Assembly: GCA_019925095.2 (NCBI GenBank)
Contig: CM034414.1
Location: 2,148,001 to 2,212,000 of the forward strand
Reading direction: 5' to 3'
DNA: 64,000 nt
From: Dendrolimus kikuchii
Lineage: Eukaryota; Arthropoda; Insecta; Lepidoptera; Lasiocampidae
This document shows, piece after piece, positions 1 to 9,044 of this stretch (position 1 is its first letter; each line of letters begins with the position of its first letter). The notes beneath the pieces are model-generated. The model worked only from the letters and a program-made list of their open reading frames with translations, made no database searches and had not been told where the DNA came from. The position numbers and the translations under genes were made by a program.

Positions 1-115
1 CGCCATCCAGTCGAGCAAATACCCTACCACCTGGTTGTAGGTTGTTTTGTCGCCTCTTACGACAGGCCGCCTGGGCGCAGGAAATTGTATTCTTTCTCCG
101 TTCCTGCATATATGA
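1..115 (+). repeat. Family A dispersed repeat, 3' part
   Basis: Cut by the window edge. Family A is a ~310-bp non-coding repeat with short inverted ends (TGCAGGA ... TTCCTGCA). It is present about 14 times in the window; the class is uncertain (MITE-like or SINE-like). Confidence 0.75.
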
Positions 116-278
116 AGCAGGAACGGAGCCTCTCATCATACGCACCACTGAAGAGTGGAACTCTTTACCGTCGTCTGTTTTTCCTGAAGAATACAATCTA
201 GGCGTCTTCAAGTCTCGCGTGAACACGTATCTTCTAAGCGCAATGTCAGTCAAAAGCGAGAACCAATTCATTATAAAA

Positions 279-545
279 CTTCGTTTAAAAAAACCGACTT
301 CAAAAACTAAAAAGTATAAAATAACTTATTTCTAAAGCTATTATTATTAATATATATTATCTAAAACATCTTAAAGTCGGTGCTTAGTAATTTTCAAAAA
401 AATATAGTAATTTTTATGTTTTACTTCGCACCGACTTCAAGATGTTTTAGATAATATATATTAATAATAATAGCTTTAGAAATAAGTTATTTTATACTTT
501 TTAGTTTTTTAGTTTTTGAAGTCGGTTTTTTTAAACGAAGTTTTT
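279..545. repeat. Foldback element (family E)
   Basis: Two ~105-bp arms, beginning AACTTCGTTTAAAAAAACCG on the left and mirrored on the right, enclose a ~45-nt loop. The right arm has an 8-nt duplication (TTTTTTAG). It is a near-perfect long hairpin, typical of non-autonomous foldback DNA transposons. Related, larger copies are at 30760-31822. Confidence 0.8.
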
Positions 546-899
546 TTATTTGTTACTTTTTAGTGTCTAGCTATGTATGGGTAGACATACGAAAGGTGCC
601 GCGCTCCTTAAAAAATATAGGTCCCAAGAAACGGGAACAAAAAAATGTTCGTAAAATGAAAACTACTGGGCCAAACTATGTTAAATTTTTAGGGGACCAA
701 ATGGAAGCTATTCCGCATCGAACAAAAAAAGAATCACGTAAATCACGTAATCGGTGAACATACATAAAATAAGCAAAAAAAAAGGTCCCGACGAATTGAG
801 AACCTCCTCCTTTTTTTGAAGTCGGTTAAAAAAACAAAAAAGTTGGTTAAAAAAACGATCCGTCAAAAAACGAATAGCCGTTCACATCCTGCTATAACA

Positions 900-1395
900 A
901 TTCATCATGAAGTATTCGTATTTGTTTTTAATGTTATCGTGATTTGTCACGATTCATTACTAAGCTACCAAGGCTTGGTGGTTAACGCACTCTCGTTAAC
1001 CACTTACCACCAGAAATCAATTTACACAAAGAAAGAAAGAACTTCCTTTTAGCACAGTAACCTACAGATTTTATCAGTAATTTTAAAACTTGATAAAATA
1101 GTCAACTTAATTGCATTAAAATGCTAACAAGATTATTTTTTAATCTAATTTGTCATCTTAAAAGCCTTTGTCTACTGAAAAATAATTATAAAAGATAAAA
1201 AAATGTTTTTATTTCCTTTTAATAGCATAGAATAGAATATACTTTATTGTACAATTGATATTTCTGAAACGGTGCATAAAAGCAGCTTAGAATTATGTAC
1301 AAATGGCGGCCGCAGCGTTAGCAGCGATCTCTTCCATACAACCTTGTGATAGAGAGAGAGAAAAATGACACAAAAGCTAGGGCAAAGTTTTGTTG
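900..1395. other. No recognised feature
   Basis: AT-rich sequence without a credible gene. I see nothing beyond short simple repeats. Confidence 0.4.
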
Positions 1396-1411
1396 CACGA
1401 TATTCTAAAAA

Positions 1412-1415
1412 CACA

Positions 1416-1466
<51 letters not shown>
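1412..1466. repeat. (AT)n microsatellite
   Basis: Long TA run directly abutting the next family A copy. A second run at 1779-1850 lies on its other side, so the element sits inside a dinucleotide tract. Confidence 0.85.
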
Positions 1467-1476
<10 letters not shown>

Positions 1477-1774
1477 TATTGCAGGAGTTCAGCAGACAGG
1501 CAGACGGCCCACTGTATGGATAGCGGTTACCATCGCCTATGGACATTTGCAACACCAAAGGTGCTACAAATGCGCTTCTGCTCTCTTAAGGGAGACTGGA
1601 ATCTGGTCACTAATGCCGTAACCCCACTCAAAGTTGTTATGGCGGCATGCTCTAGACCAGGGGTGGTAGCCATCCAGTCGGGCAAATGCCCTACCACCTG
1701 GATGTGGGTTGTTTAGTCGCCTGTTACGACAGGCCGGCCGGCCGCAGGAAATTGTATTCTTTCTCCGTTCCTGC

Positions 1775-1778
<4 letters not shown>
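1467..1778 (+). repeat. Family A dispersed repeat, full length
   Basis: Runs from TTTTTTATTGCAGGAG to CCGTTCCTGCACGGAT and is flanked on both sides by (AT)n. It is the best reference copy in the window with 24237-24552. Confidence 0.8.

Positions 1779-1850
<72 letters not shown>
1779..1850. repeat. (AT)n microsatellite
   Basis: About 70 nt of TA repeats. Confidence 0.85.
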
Positions 1851-1853
<3 letters not shown>

Positions 1854-1919
1854 AATAAAGTCGTGTTAGCTACACTATTTATAACTCAAGAAGGGCTTTT
1901 CCGATTTGGCTGAAAATTG

Positions 1920-2175
1920 GTGGGGAGGTAGCTTAGAACCAGGAGACGGACATAGGATACTTTTTATCCCGTTCGAACCGGTAGGTGGCGCTGAGATCGG
2001 GTTCTAGAATCCTCCTAATCACCTGGAGCGATTTTGGTGATTTTGTTTTTGTGTGTGTGTGAGTGGATTCCCGGATGGTTTAGATTTGCAATTAGAACCG
2101 GTAGGTGGCGCTGGGATTGGGTCCTAGATTTTTACTTTTTCAGAGCAGGACAACGTCTGTCGGGGCCGCTAGTAA
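1920..2175 (-). repeat. Dispersed repeat related to the 118-bp tandem unit
   Basis: Carries AACCGGTAGGTGGCGCTG twice and the segments matching the unit of the tandem array at 24820-25312 in opposite orientation. Other single copies are near 40390-40615 and 47020-47200. Confidence 0.6.
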
Positions 2176-2350
2176 ATATATAAGGCATTATTATATTAAG
2201 CAGGATATTTGCCTATCTGGAGAACTGCCATCCCTGGTCTATAGTATGTCGCCAGAACAACGGTTTATTCTGTTCCGACATTAGTGGCCAAGTTCTAGTA
2301 TCGCTTAAGAGAGCAGAAGCGCATTTGTAGCACCTTTGGTGTTACAAATG

Positions 2351-2825
2351 AGCCCTAGAAAATCACTTCATTCGCCCTTGACACGTACAGCCTTCAGACG
2401 CCACTCATTTTTTGTTAGAACAGTCAATGAATTCAACAAACTCAGCTAGTCGGATTATGTGGACATTGATTTGTTTGTGGATAGTCTAGCATTGTAAATG
2501 CGAATTTAATCATAGACTTATTTTATTGATGACAAGAGCTATGAATGTCAAAGAAGCAAGTGAGGTGTGTAAGAATAAGCCTGAATGGCGTTCTATTGAT
2601 CATGCCTACCCCGCAAGGGAACTGGCGTGAAGTTATGTATGTACTTATTTTATTAATAATTAGTTTCCCCGTCACAAAATTGTCATATTATTGCTCTGTA
2701 CTTTTCTGAAATTATTGTATTTATACTTTTCTTTATTACCTTGCCATCTGTGGAGGTTTATGAATAGCTATCTCTGTAACTTTAGTTTGTAAGACTACAG
2801 CTGTTAACCCCCCGAATAAAATAAA
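2351..2825 (+). mobile_element. LINE 3' fragment with a nested family B insert
   Basis: The 5' part translates like the C-terminal tail of a non-LTR reverse transcriptase (FVRTVNEFNKLS). It is split at 2528-2642 by a family B fragment. Confidence 0.5.
2528..2642 (+). mobile_element. Family B LINE 3' fragment with 12-bp target duplication
   Basis: Family B is the 3' end of a non-LTR retrotransposon (probably RTE-like; C-terminus ...AYPARELA) with an (ATGT)n tail. This ~115-nt copy is flanked by ACTTATTTTATT at 2516-2527 and 2643-2654. Confidence 0.8.
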
Positions 2826-2980
2826 ATAAATGTCCATAGGCTATGGTAACCGCTTTCCATCAGGTGAGCCGTCTGCCTGTCTGCTGAACTCACGTAATAA
2901 AAAATAAGCATGTACGTGTTCAAACACGAACCTATCATAAAAAAACTTCAAATCTATTTTTTCATTCTAAATCAAATTTA

Positions 2981-3254
2981 CATACATACATACATAACTT
3001 CACGCCAGTGGGAACTGGCGTGAAGTTATTGCGGGGTAGGCACGAACAACAGAGCGCCATTCAGGCTTATTCTTACACACCTCACTTGCTAGTTTGACAT
3101 TCATAGCTCTTGTCATGCACGCTCGTCTGTTCCTAAGGCTCCTGACATCACCTTCTGCTAGTACACGATCAATTTGATCATGGAAGGTGTGTCGTGGCCT
3201 TCCACGACTTCTGCATCCATCCACTTTTGCATTGTATATCTGTTTAGTCACTCT
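2981..3254 (-). mobile_element. Family B LINE 3' fragment with 13-bp target duplication
   Basis: Flanked by TAAATCAAATTTA at 2968-2980 and 3255-3267. Its 3' end is odd: AACTTCACGCCAGT is followed at once by its own inverse (ACTGGCGTGAAGTT), a small hairpin at 2997-3028. Confidence 0.8.
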
Positions 3255-4246
3255 TAAATCAAATTTAAACAGCAGAAAAGTGTGTTTAAAAACATTATTT
3301 TAATATAATGGTAATTTATTTAACTTTTAACGCGTGAGGTCTCGCGTGACCAAAAAGCTGGCTTGCACCTAGGGCAGTGGTCGGCAAATTTATTAGCCAA
3401 AGAGCCAAATATGAACATTACAACAATTAAAAAAAATTGGTAGCCAAGTCTGCTTGTTTAGTAAACTTTTATTACACTAAAGAAGTAGTATGTAGCGACT
3501 GGAATTGCTGATTCAGGAAAAAGTAGAAATCTATACGGGGTTTAGTCGACACGAGCCAGTCGCTTACTCACACCCGCCTTGTCACCTCGTACATTTTAAT
3601 TTGAAGTTGTAATAATATAATAAATGAGATTTAAGAATTCCTGTGCTTAATTGAAGAGGCCTGATCCCAAGACACATACGATTATTATTATTATTATTAT
3701 ATTCAATGCTTATATAAAGATTTATTATTGCGCCTTCCGTGGGTATTTGTGCCAGAGCCGCACTTAAGGAGCCAAAGAGCCACATGCGGCTCTGAAGCCG
3801 CACTTCGCCAACCACTGACCTTTTTTTTTTTTGGCCAGGGGAAATCCGTTTGAGGACTAAGCCGCGACAAGCACAGAAGCCTGGGGGGATGTTCGCGACC
3901 CGTGTGAGTGTGGGATTCGCCAGATCGGGGGTGGCACCAGCGTGCCCAGTCAGAACTGGTGCCACGCTATTGCCACTCCCCAGTTAGGGATACCCACTAA
4001 AACCCCTGGGTGTTCCGTCCTGCGCCTTATGCCAGGGCTACGGGAAATGGGCTGCCCGACTGCGCGGTGCCCTGGCAGGCGTGGGCCCCCCTCACTGGGC
4101 CTCTTCCTATGCCAGGGGACGTGTCCCCCGGCTACTTCTAGGTCTGATCCGTGCGTGGGGCGGTCTGTAACGCGCCCCACGGGAAGAGAGATGAGCGCGC
4201 GCGGAACGCTCGCGCTCTTATCTCGACAGCATGTGCGGGTGAGTGA

Positions 4247-4278
4247 GAACCCCTATACCCCAAGGGGTATAGGGGTTC
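4247..4278. other. Perfect hairpin in R1-like 3' UTR
   Basis: GAACCCCTATACCCC, two A, then its exact inverse. It lies just downstream of the ORF stop (4302) on the minus strand, so it is a candidate structure for recognition of the RNA 3' end. Confidence 0.7.
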
Positions 4279-4301
4279 CCCACCCACCCCGCGCCGCCCG
4301 C

Positions 4302-4969
4302 TTACGGTGGTCGAAGGTCGAGCTCGGACCTCCGGCGTCGGCGCGTCCTCCTTTGGCGGGAGCGGAGCAAAGACGTACGCTCACGCTCCCGCTCCGCCTC
4401 CTCCTTCGCAAACACGACGTGCTCGCAAAAGGAGGAGACGGCGTCGAATCCGGTGCGGCTCCCGACCATGGTGCGAACCACGGCCGGGAGCGAAAAGTCC
4501 AATCCGGTAAAGGCGACGAGGTCTCGGCGCTGCTCCGTCCACGCAGGACATTCCTGGAGTGTATGCAGCGCCGTATCCTCGTCGCCTGTGTCCCAATGAT
4601 GGCACTCTGACGTTGGCTCGCGGCCGAGGCGACACAGGTACCTTCCGAAGCAGCCGTGCCCCGAGAGGACCTGCGTCAGCCGGAACGTCAGGGTGCCGTA
4701 GTCTCGTCCAATCCAATTTCGCAGGACGGGCCTCACCGCCTCGATGGTGGCGGGGCCCACGCTGGGGCGTCTGAGGCGATCTTCCCACACTCCCACGGCA
4801 ACCTGGCAGAGCTCCGACCTGCACGCCTCGATTTCGCGAGGCGCGGGTCTGGTGCCCCTGGCCAGGGCCTCTTTGCGCCACACATACAGTGACGCCAGGA
4901 CCCTGGCTTCCAGGGCCCATGGGAGGGATCCGGCGAGTAGCGAGGCCACTTTAACGGACACCGTGCCGC
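4302..4969 (-). pseudogene. R1-like LINE reverse transcriptase, C-terminal part
   Basis: About 220 codons of the C-terminal domain of an R1-clade-like pol protein, including SGHGCFGRYLCRLGREP, then a knuckle ECHHW...ALHTLQECPAW, and an Arg-rich tail (RSRQRRTRRRRR). The knuckle normally reads C-x2-C...H-x4-C; here the second Cys is Trp, so this copy is decayed or belongs to a variant lineage. The N-terminal endonuclease and RT core are missing by 5' truncation. The reading frame continues past the insertion edge into unrelated sequence up to 5114 by chance. Clade assignment is from pattern memory. Confidence 0.72.
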
Positions 4970-5103
4970 CCACTGACCTAGGGCAACGAATTAGCGTTAG
5001 CATCCAACGCGGAAATGCGGCCAGCATTCTGAGCACGCTCGCCGCCGACAGCGATTTGGAGTAAATTTTTTTATTTATAGATGTATGGTATTTTGTAAGT
5101 ATA

Positions 5104-5454
5104 CATACATACATACATACATAACTTCACGCTAGTTCCCTTGCGGGGTAGGCACGAACAACAGAGTGCCATTTAGGCTTATTCTTACACACTTCACTTG
5201 CCTCTTTGACATTCATAACTCTTGTCATGCAAGCTCGTCTGTTCTTAAGGCTCCTGACATCACCTTCTGCTAGTACACGATCAATTTGATCATGGAAGGT
5301 GTGTCGTGGCCTTCCACGACTTCTGCATCCATCCACTTTTGCATTGTATATCTGTTTAGTCATTCTTTCATCGTGCATTCTTTCCACATGCCCGAACCAC
5401 CGGAGCATTCCTTTCCTTACCTTCACCCCGACACTCTCTTTCAGACCAACTCTC
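5104..5454 (-). mobile_element. Family B LINE 3' fragment with 12-bp target duplication
   Basis: Flanked by TTTGTAAGTATA at 5092-5103 and 5455-5466. It codes for the pol C-terminus (RWFGHVERMHDERMTKQIY...). Confidence 0.85.
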
Positions 5455-5499
5455 TTTGTAAGTATAGCCATACAATAATAATAATAATATAGTCCTCCT

Positions 5500-6784
5500 T
5501 GACGTATCCCTCAACGGCGAACCTTGTCATGTACGGCTGTGCGAGCGCAGGTGACTAGCGAAACCAAATTTGGTTTTAAAAGTTCTGCAAGGAGAGCAAT
5601 ACAGCCGTCCTGATGAGTCGTATGTATATTTGTATGATTTTAGTGCGGTTCTTTTTGATAAGCCGTTGCTCGTCAGAGTGTTCTACGCGCTGCGTAGTCA
5701 ACAACAGCCTCGTTAATTAATAGGTATTTAAGAAAGCAGGAACTCGAGGCGGCCATGATAAAAATAGTTTTAGCAATCTTGATTTCAAACCAATGGAAAC
5801 TTTCGTAAATTATAAAGAGCCTTATTGGTCACCTGATAGTATGATTCTAAGAAACTATAACAATATCAGATTATTATAATTTTACGTGTGTTTATAAAAT
5901 GATTAATGTAATATCATTTAAAGATACGTATCTAACAGATTTTTTGATAATGAATTATGGAATTTGCATAGATTTTTTTTATTGGTCTGCAAAATTGAAT
6001 ATTGATTATAAACATGTTTTTTTATATATTTATATTCTGTTAAATACAATAAAAGAAAACTTAACTTATTTGTATTGTATTCTACCCATAGTCCTCAAGA
6101 CTACAAGTAGAATACTGAGCCTAGATCACCGTCTTCTATGGGTAAGGTGGCCAGAAGGCTGGCTACGTTTCCTCGCTGGATCGCCATACTGATCCATTGT
6201 TCAAGGCAGCACCAGTTAAAAGATCAACTGAAGAGTTAATGAGTCGTTTTGATAAATGTTGGTAGAGGCTCATGGCCTCAGGACCCAACGGTCCAAGCGT
6301 CTCGACAGCAAACGGCACAAACATATAACTCTCACTAAGGGTTGCATAATTGCGCCGCTTCAGTGATTCAGCTGTTTATGCAAACAAATAATAGATTCAT
6401 GACGCGCGACTTCGTCCGCGTGGTGTGGTTTTTTCACTATCCCACGGGAACTCTTTAATTGTTCGGGATCAAAAGTATCCTATATGTTGACCAGGGATAT
6501 AAGCTACCACCATACAAAATTTCATTTAAATCGGTCCAGTCGTTTTGGAGATTAGCCGGTACAAAGAGACAGACAAGCAGAGCATCAGACAAACAGAGAA
6601 ACAAGAAAAATCTAAATTCTAAACGTCGGAAAAACCAAAATCAAATAAAATTACCGCGCTTAAAACCGTTAAAACGTAGTTTTATTATAAAATCTAAATT
6701 AGTTCTATTTCACTTCTTACATCCACCTGACGCTGTTTTTAGCATTTTTTTTCATTGTACTGAAATTCTACCTCTACACTTTTG

Positions 6785-6790
<6 letters not shown>
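5500..6790. other. Dispersed repeat remnants, no gene
   Basis: Contains generic Lepidoptera-type repeat stretches (for example 6400-6600, CGACTTCGTCCGCGTGG) and a Penelope-associated segment near 6630-6690 (CCGCGCTTAAAACCGTTAAA). An AT-rich open stretch at 5899-6192 has no recognisable protein features. Confidence 0.45.

Positions 6791-6823
<33 letters not shown>
6790..6823. repeat. (AT)n microsatellite
   Basis: TA run at the 5' edge of the next family B copy. Confidence 0.8.
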
Positions 6824-6825
<2 letters not shown>

Positions 6826-7145
6826 TAAGGAAAGGAATGCTCCGGTGGTTCGGGCATGTGGAAAGAATGCATGATGAAAGAATGACTAAACAGATATACA
6901 ATGCAAAAGTGGATGGATGCAGAAGTCGTGGAAGGCCACGACACACCTTCCATGATCAAATTGATCGTGTACTAGCGGAGGGTGATGTCAGGAGCCTTAA
7001 GAACAGACGAGTGTGCATGACAAGAGTTATGAATGTCAAAGAAGCAAGTGAGGTGTGTAAGAATGGGCCTAAATGGCGCTCTGTTGTTCGTGCCTACCCC
7101 GCAAGGGAACTGGCGTGAAGTTATGTATGTATGTATGTATGTATG
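6824..7145 (+). mobile_element. Family B LINE 3' fragment in an AT tract
   Basis: Open pol C-terminus to 7118 and (ATGT)n tail at 7120-7147. AT repeats on both sides mask any target duplication. Confidence 0.8.
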
Positions 7146-7172
7146 TATATATATATATATATCTCTCTCTCA

Positions 7173-7378
7173 GGCAGACGGCTCACTTGATGGAAAGCGG
7201 TTACCATCGCCTATAGACATTTGCAACACCAAAGTTGCTACAAATGCGCTGCTGCTCTCTTAAGTGAGACTGGAATCTGGTCACTAATGCCGGAACACAA
7301 CTCAAGGTTGTTATGGCGGCATACTCTAGACCAGGGGTGGTAGCCATCCAGTCGGGCAAATACCCTACCACCTGGCAC
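7173..7378 (+). repeat. Family A dispersed repeat, partial
   Basis: Lacks its first bases and its 3' third. Confidence 0.7.
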
Positions 7379-7399
7379 CTACTATAGGGGACAGTATAC

Positions 7400-8052
7400 C
7401 CGCCACGCTGGTCCAAGGCGGCTTGGCAGGTTTGACACATCGGTTATCTAGATGTGCCGGTTTCATGACAATGTTATCTTTCACCGTTGTTAACACGTGA
7501 TGATTGCAATAAGTAAGTAACGAAAGATCTTGTATTACTTTTATAATAAGCTATTTTTGACGCTATAATTAATTACATTTATTTTTAGTACCCAGCTGAT
7601 GAAGTTACTATGAGTTATTATGAGAAATTATCATAGCGACGTCACGCGCTCGCTCGGGTGTGTTCGGGATTTGTCGGGGTTTTTTCGGTACTCGGTTACT
7701 TTGGGTTCAAAAATTAGATTCGTAGAAAAGCGTTTTTGCAGACATTTTTGCAGGCATCTTTGCCGCCGTAGGCAGTTGCCTACCGTGCTTACCATCTCGA
7801 GTAGCCCCTGTAGGCGACGATAGCCACATTCTATCAGGTGGGTCGGCAGCCCGTCTGCTCTACCCGATGCCAAACGCCAAAATTAGCATACGATAAGCAA
7901 TAATTCGGCGAATCGTTATTGCATCACAAAACAGTAATCAAATAATTCTTAGAATAGACTAAATATAGATAATGAATGTAATTAAAAAAAAAATGATAAA
8001 ATTAATATTATGTGAACGCTACTTATCCTTGTGAGAAAATCTATATATCTAC
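7400..8052. other. Polinton left flank, repeat remnants
   Basis: 7400-7510 is a short repeat (GACACATCGGTTATCTAGATG) seen inverted near 39300-39430. 7770-7860 resembles another dispersed repeat. No gene. Confidence 0.4.
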
Positions 8053-8121
8053 CAGAGTTCTGGCTCACGGCAAAAATCGTGTTTCTGGTGAGCAAAAAGT
8101 GTTTCGACGGACAACCCTGGC

Positions 8122-8174
<53 letters not shown>

Positions 8175-8429
8175 GGTGTCAAATTGGGGGTTCTCGAGTA
8201 CGCCCGATCGTTCTACGCTATCAGTTTTTCGATATATGCTGTATTTACAGAGATAGCTTTTTTTAATTCCGTGCTAATTACAGCACTAATTAGCTACTCA
8301 TTTGTTTATTCTTTTGTTAATTACTATTTCACGTTCACTAATTACCCTCGTCCGATACTCCCTATTGTTCTTAATGACGTCAACAACGACTTCAAAACAA
8401 AAACAACATGTTCTTTTCTTCCTCAACCT

Positions 8430-8873
8430 TTATTTAAAACAGTATTTGTACAAATCGTATACTAATATATCATTAACGAGTGTTTCCTGGCTTTCGAATA
8501 AATTGGTCATATCCGTCATACTATATCCATGAAACTTATAGTATAAGTATACCAAACAGTATGCACCACATACTGAAGTCCAGTCATTTTGTATTCTCTT
8601 AGTATTGAAATGCCATTTTCTACAATTCCTATTTAGAAAAGCCAAGTGGAATCCTACAGGTGACCGACCAAAGGAATCGAAGTATTGTCCAATGTTGTGT
8701 TGGTCTATGTGCATGGCTACCCAGTGAGAACCTGGCTGGGTGCTTGGATCCAGATTGCTCACTAAGAACGTAGGCGCTTCCATGTGAATTGGTAAATTGT
8801 TTGCTGCATACACGTTCCTCTCTAAAGATGGGTGAATTTTGCATAAACATTTCTGGATCTCGATTGTGTTCAT
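8430..8873 (-). CDS. PRO: Adenain-type maturation protease (left copy)
   Basis: A 147-residue cysteine protease of the adenovirus protease/Ulp1 superfamily, used by Polintons and adintoviruses to process virion proteins. A likely catalytic set is visible: His50 in GSHWVAMHID, Asp66 in YFDSFGRSP, Gln95 and Cys102 in the segment QNDWTSVCGAYC. The Gln-to-Cys spacing of 7 matches adenovirus protease. I chose the ATG at 8873; an upstream in-frame GTG adds only seven residues. The TAA stop overlaps an AATAAA polyadenylation signal. The gene lies wholly inside the left terminal repeat and so exists twice; the right copy differs by one residue (Lys92 here, Met there). It is downstream of the capsid gene but separated from it by 171 nt that hold the capsid poly(A) signal, so it probably has its own transcript. 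Confidence 0.9.
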   Translation of the reverse strand: MNTIEIQKCLCKIHPSLERNVYAANNLPIHMEAPTFLVSNLDPSTQPGSHWVAMHIDQHNIGQYFDSFGRSPVGFHLAFLNRNCRKWHFNTKRIQNDWTSVCGAYCLVYLYYKFHGYSMTDMTNLFESQETLVNDILVYDLYKYCFK

Positions 8874-8997
8874 ATTTGTAACCAAAGTGCACACGTGCTA
8901 CTCGATGAAGAATACTATTGTAAATGTTCAACATAATCTTGTGAACTTATTATGTAAAGGAAGTTGTAAATAAAAAATATGAAAGCTATGTTGACAG

Positions 8998-9010
8998 TTT
9001 TATTTATTGA
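8998..9010 (-). terminator. Poly(A) signal after the capsid gene
   Basis: On the minus strand AATAAATAAA lies about 35-45 nt after the capsid stop codon (9045). It gives two overlapping polyadenylation hexamers. The same sequence follows the truncated capsid copy in the right repeat near 20570. Confidence 0.6.
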
Positions 9011-9044
9011 TATCTTTCTTATGATTAATACATATAATTCTATC

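Larger units (their letters stand above)
2205..2911 (-). repeat. Family A copy split by a LINE fragment
   Basis: Parts 2205-2350 and 2828-2911 together make one diverged family A copy. The insert (about 2351-2825) is a plus-strand LINE 3' end with an A-rich tail (AATAAAATAAAATAA) and a possible short AAATG target duplication. Confidence 0.6.
3821..4969 (-). mobile_element. R1-like LINE, 5'-truncated, with 9-bp target duplication
   Basis: Minus-strand insertion with poly(A) at 3821-3832, a GC-rich 3' UTR and the end of a reverse-transcriptase ORF. It is flanked by CCACTGACC at 3812-3820 and 4970-4978, the first of which is the end of the hAT-like element. GC content is far above that of the neighbourhood. 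Confidence 0.82.
3375..4975. mobile_element. hAT-like non-autonomous element with 8-bp target duplication
   Basis: Starts CAGTGGTCGGCAAA and ends CGCCAACCACTG (right end restored to 4975 by the nested insert). It is flanked by ACCTAGGG at 3367-3374 and 4976-4983. TIR sequence and 8-bp duplication are typical for hAT. Own length is about 440 bp; the remainder is the R1-like insert. Confidence 0.82.
3300..5063 (+). mobile_element. LINE pol C-terminus ('family X') split by nested elements
   Basis: Plus-strand pieces 3330-3374 and 4976-5063 join into the tail of a reverse-transcriptase ORF (QRISVSIQRGNAASIL). The related copy at 33400-34225 is uninterrupted at this point. Between the pieces lies a hAT-like element that itself carries an R1-like LINE. 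Confidence 0.7.

Noticed and set aside
1390..1913. Open frames with long Ile-Tyr repeats
   Set aside because: Translations of (AT)n microsatellites.
3942..4610. 222-codon plus-strand frame in GC-rich DNA
   Set aside because: Antisense of the R1-like LINE; long frames are expected by chance at this GC content.
5585..5640. GCGAAACC near CCGTCCTGATGAGTCG looked like a permuted hammerhead ribozyme core
   Set aside because: Core boxes occur, but stem II and stem I do not pair convincingly in either permutation and no CGAAAC follows the CTGATGAG at the right distance.
8031..8465. 144-codon open frame with a long poly-Lys run
   Set aside because: It is a translation of the A-tract in the left terminal repeat plus antisense of the protease gene.
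8629..8934. 101-codon frame beside the protease (also at 20643-20948)
   Set aside because: Different frame over the protease coding region; duplicated only because the repeat is.
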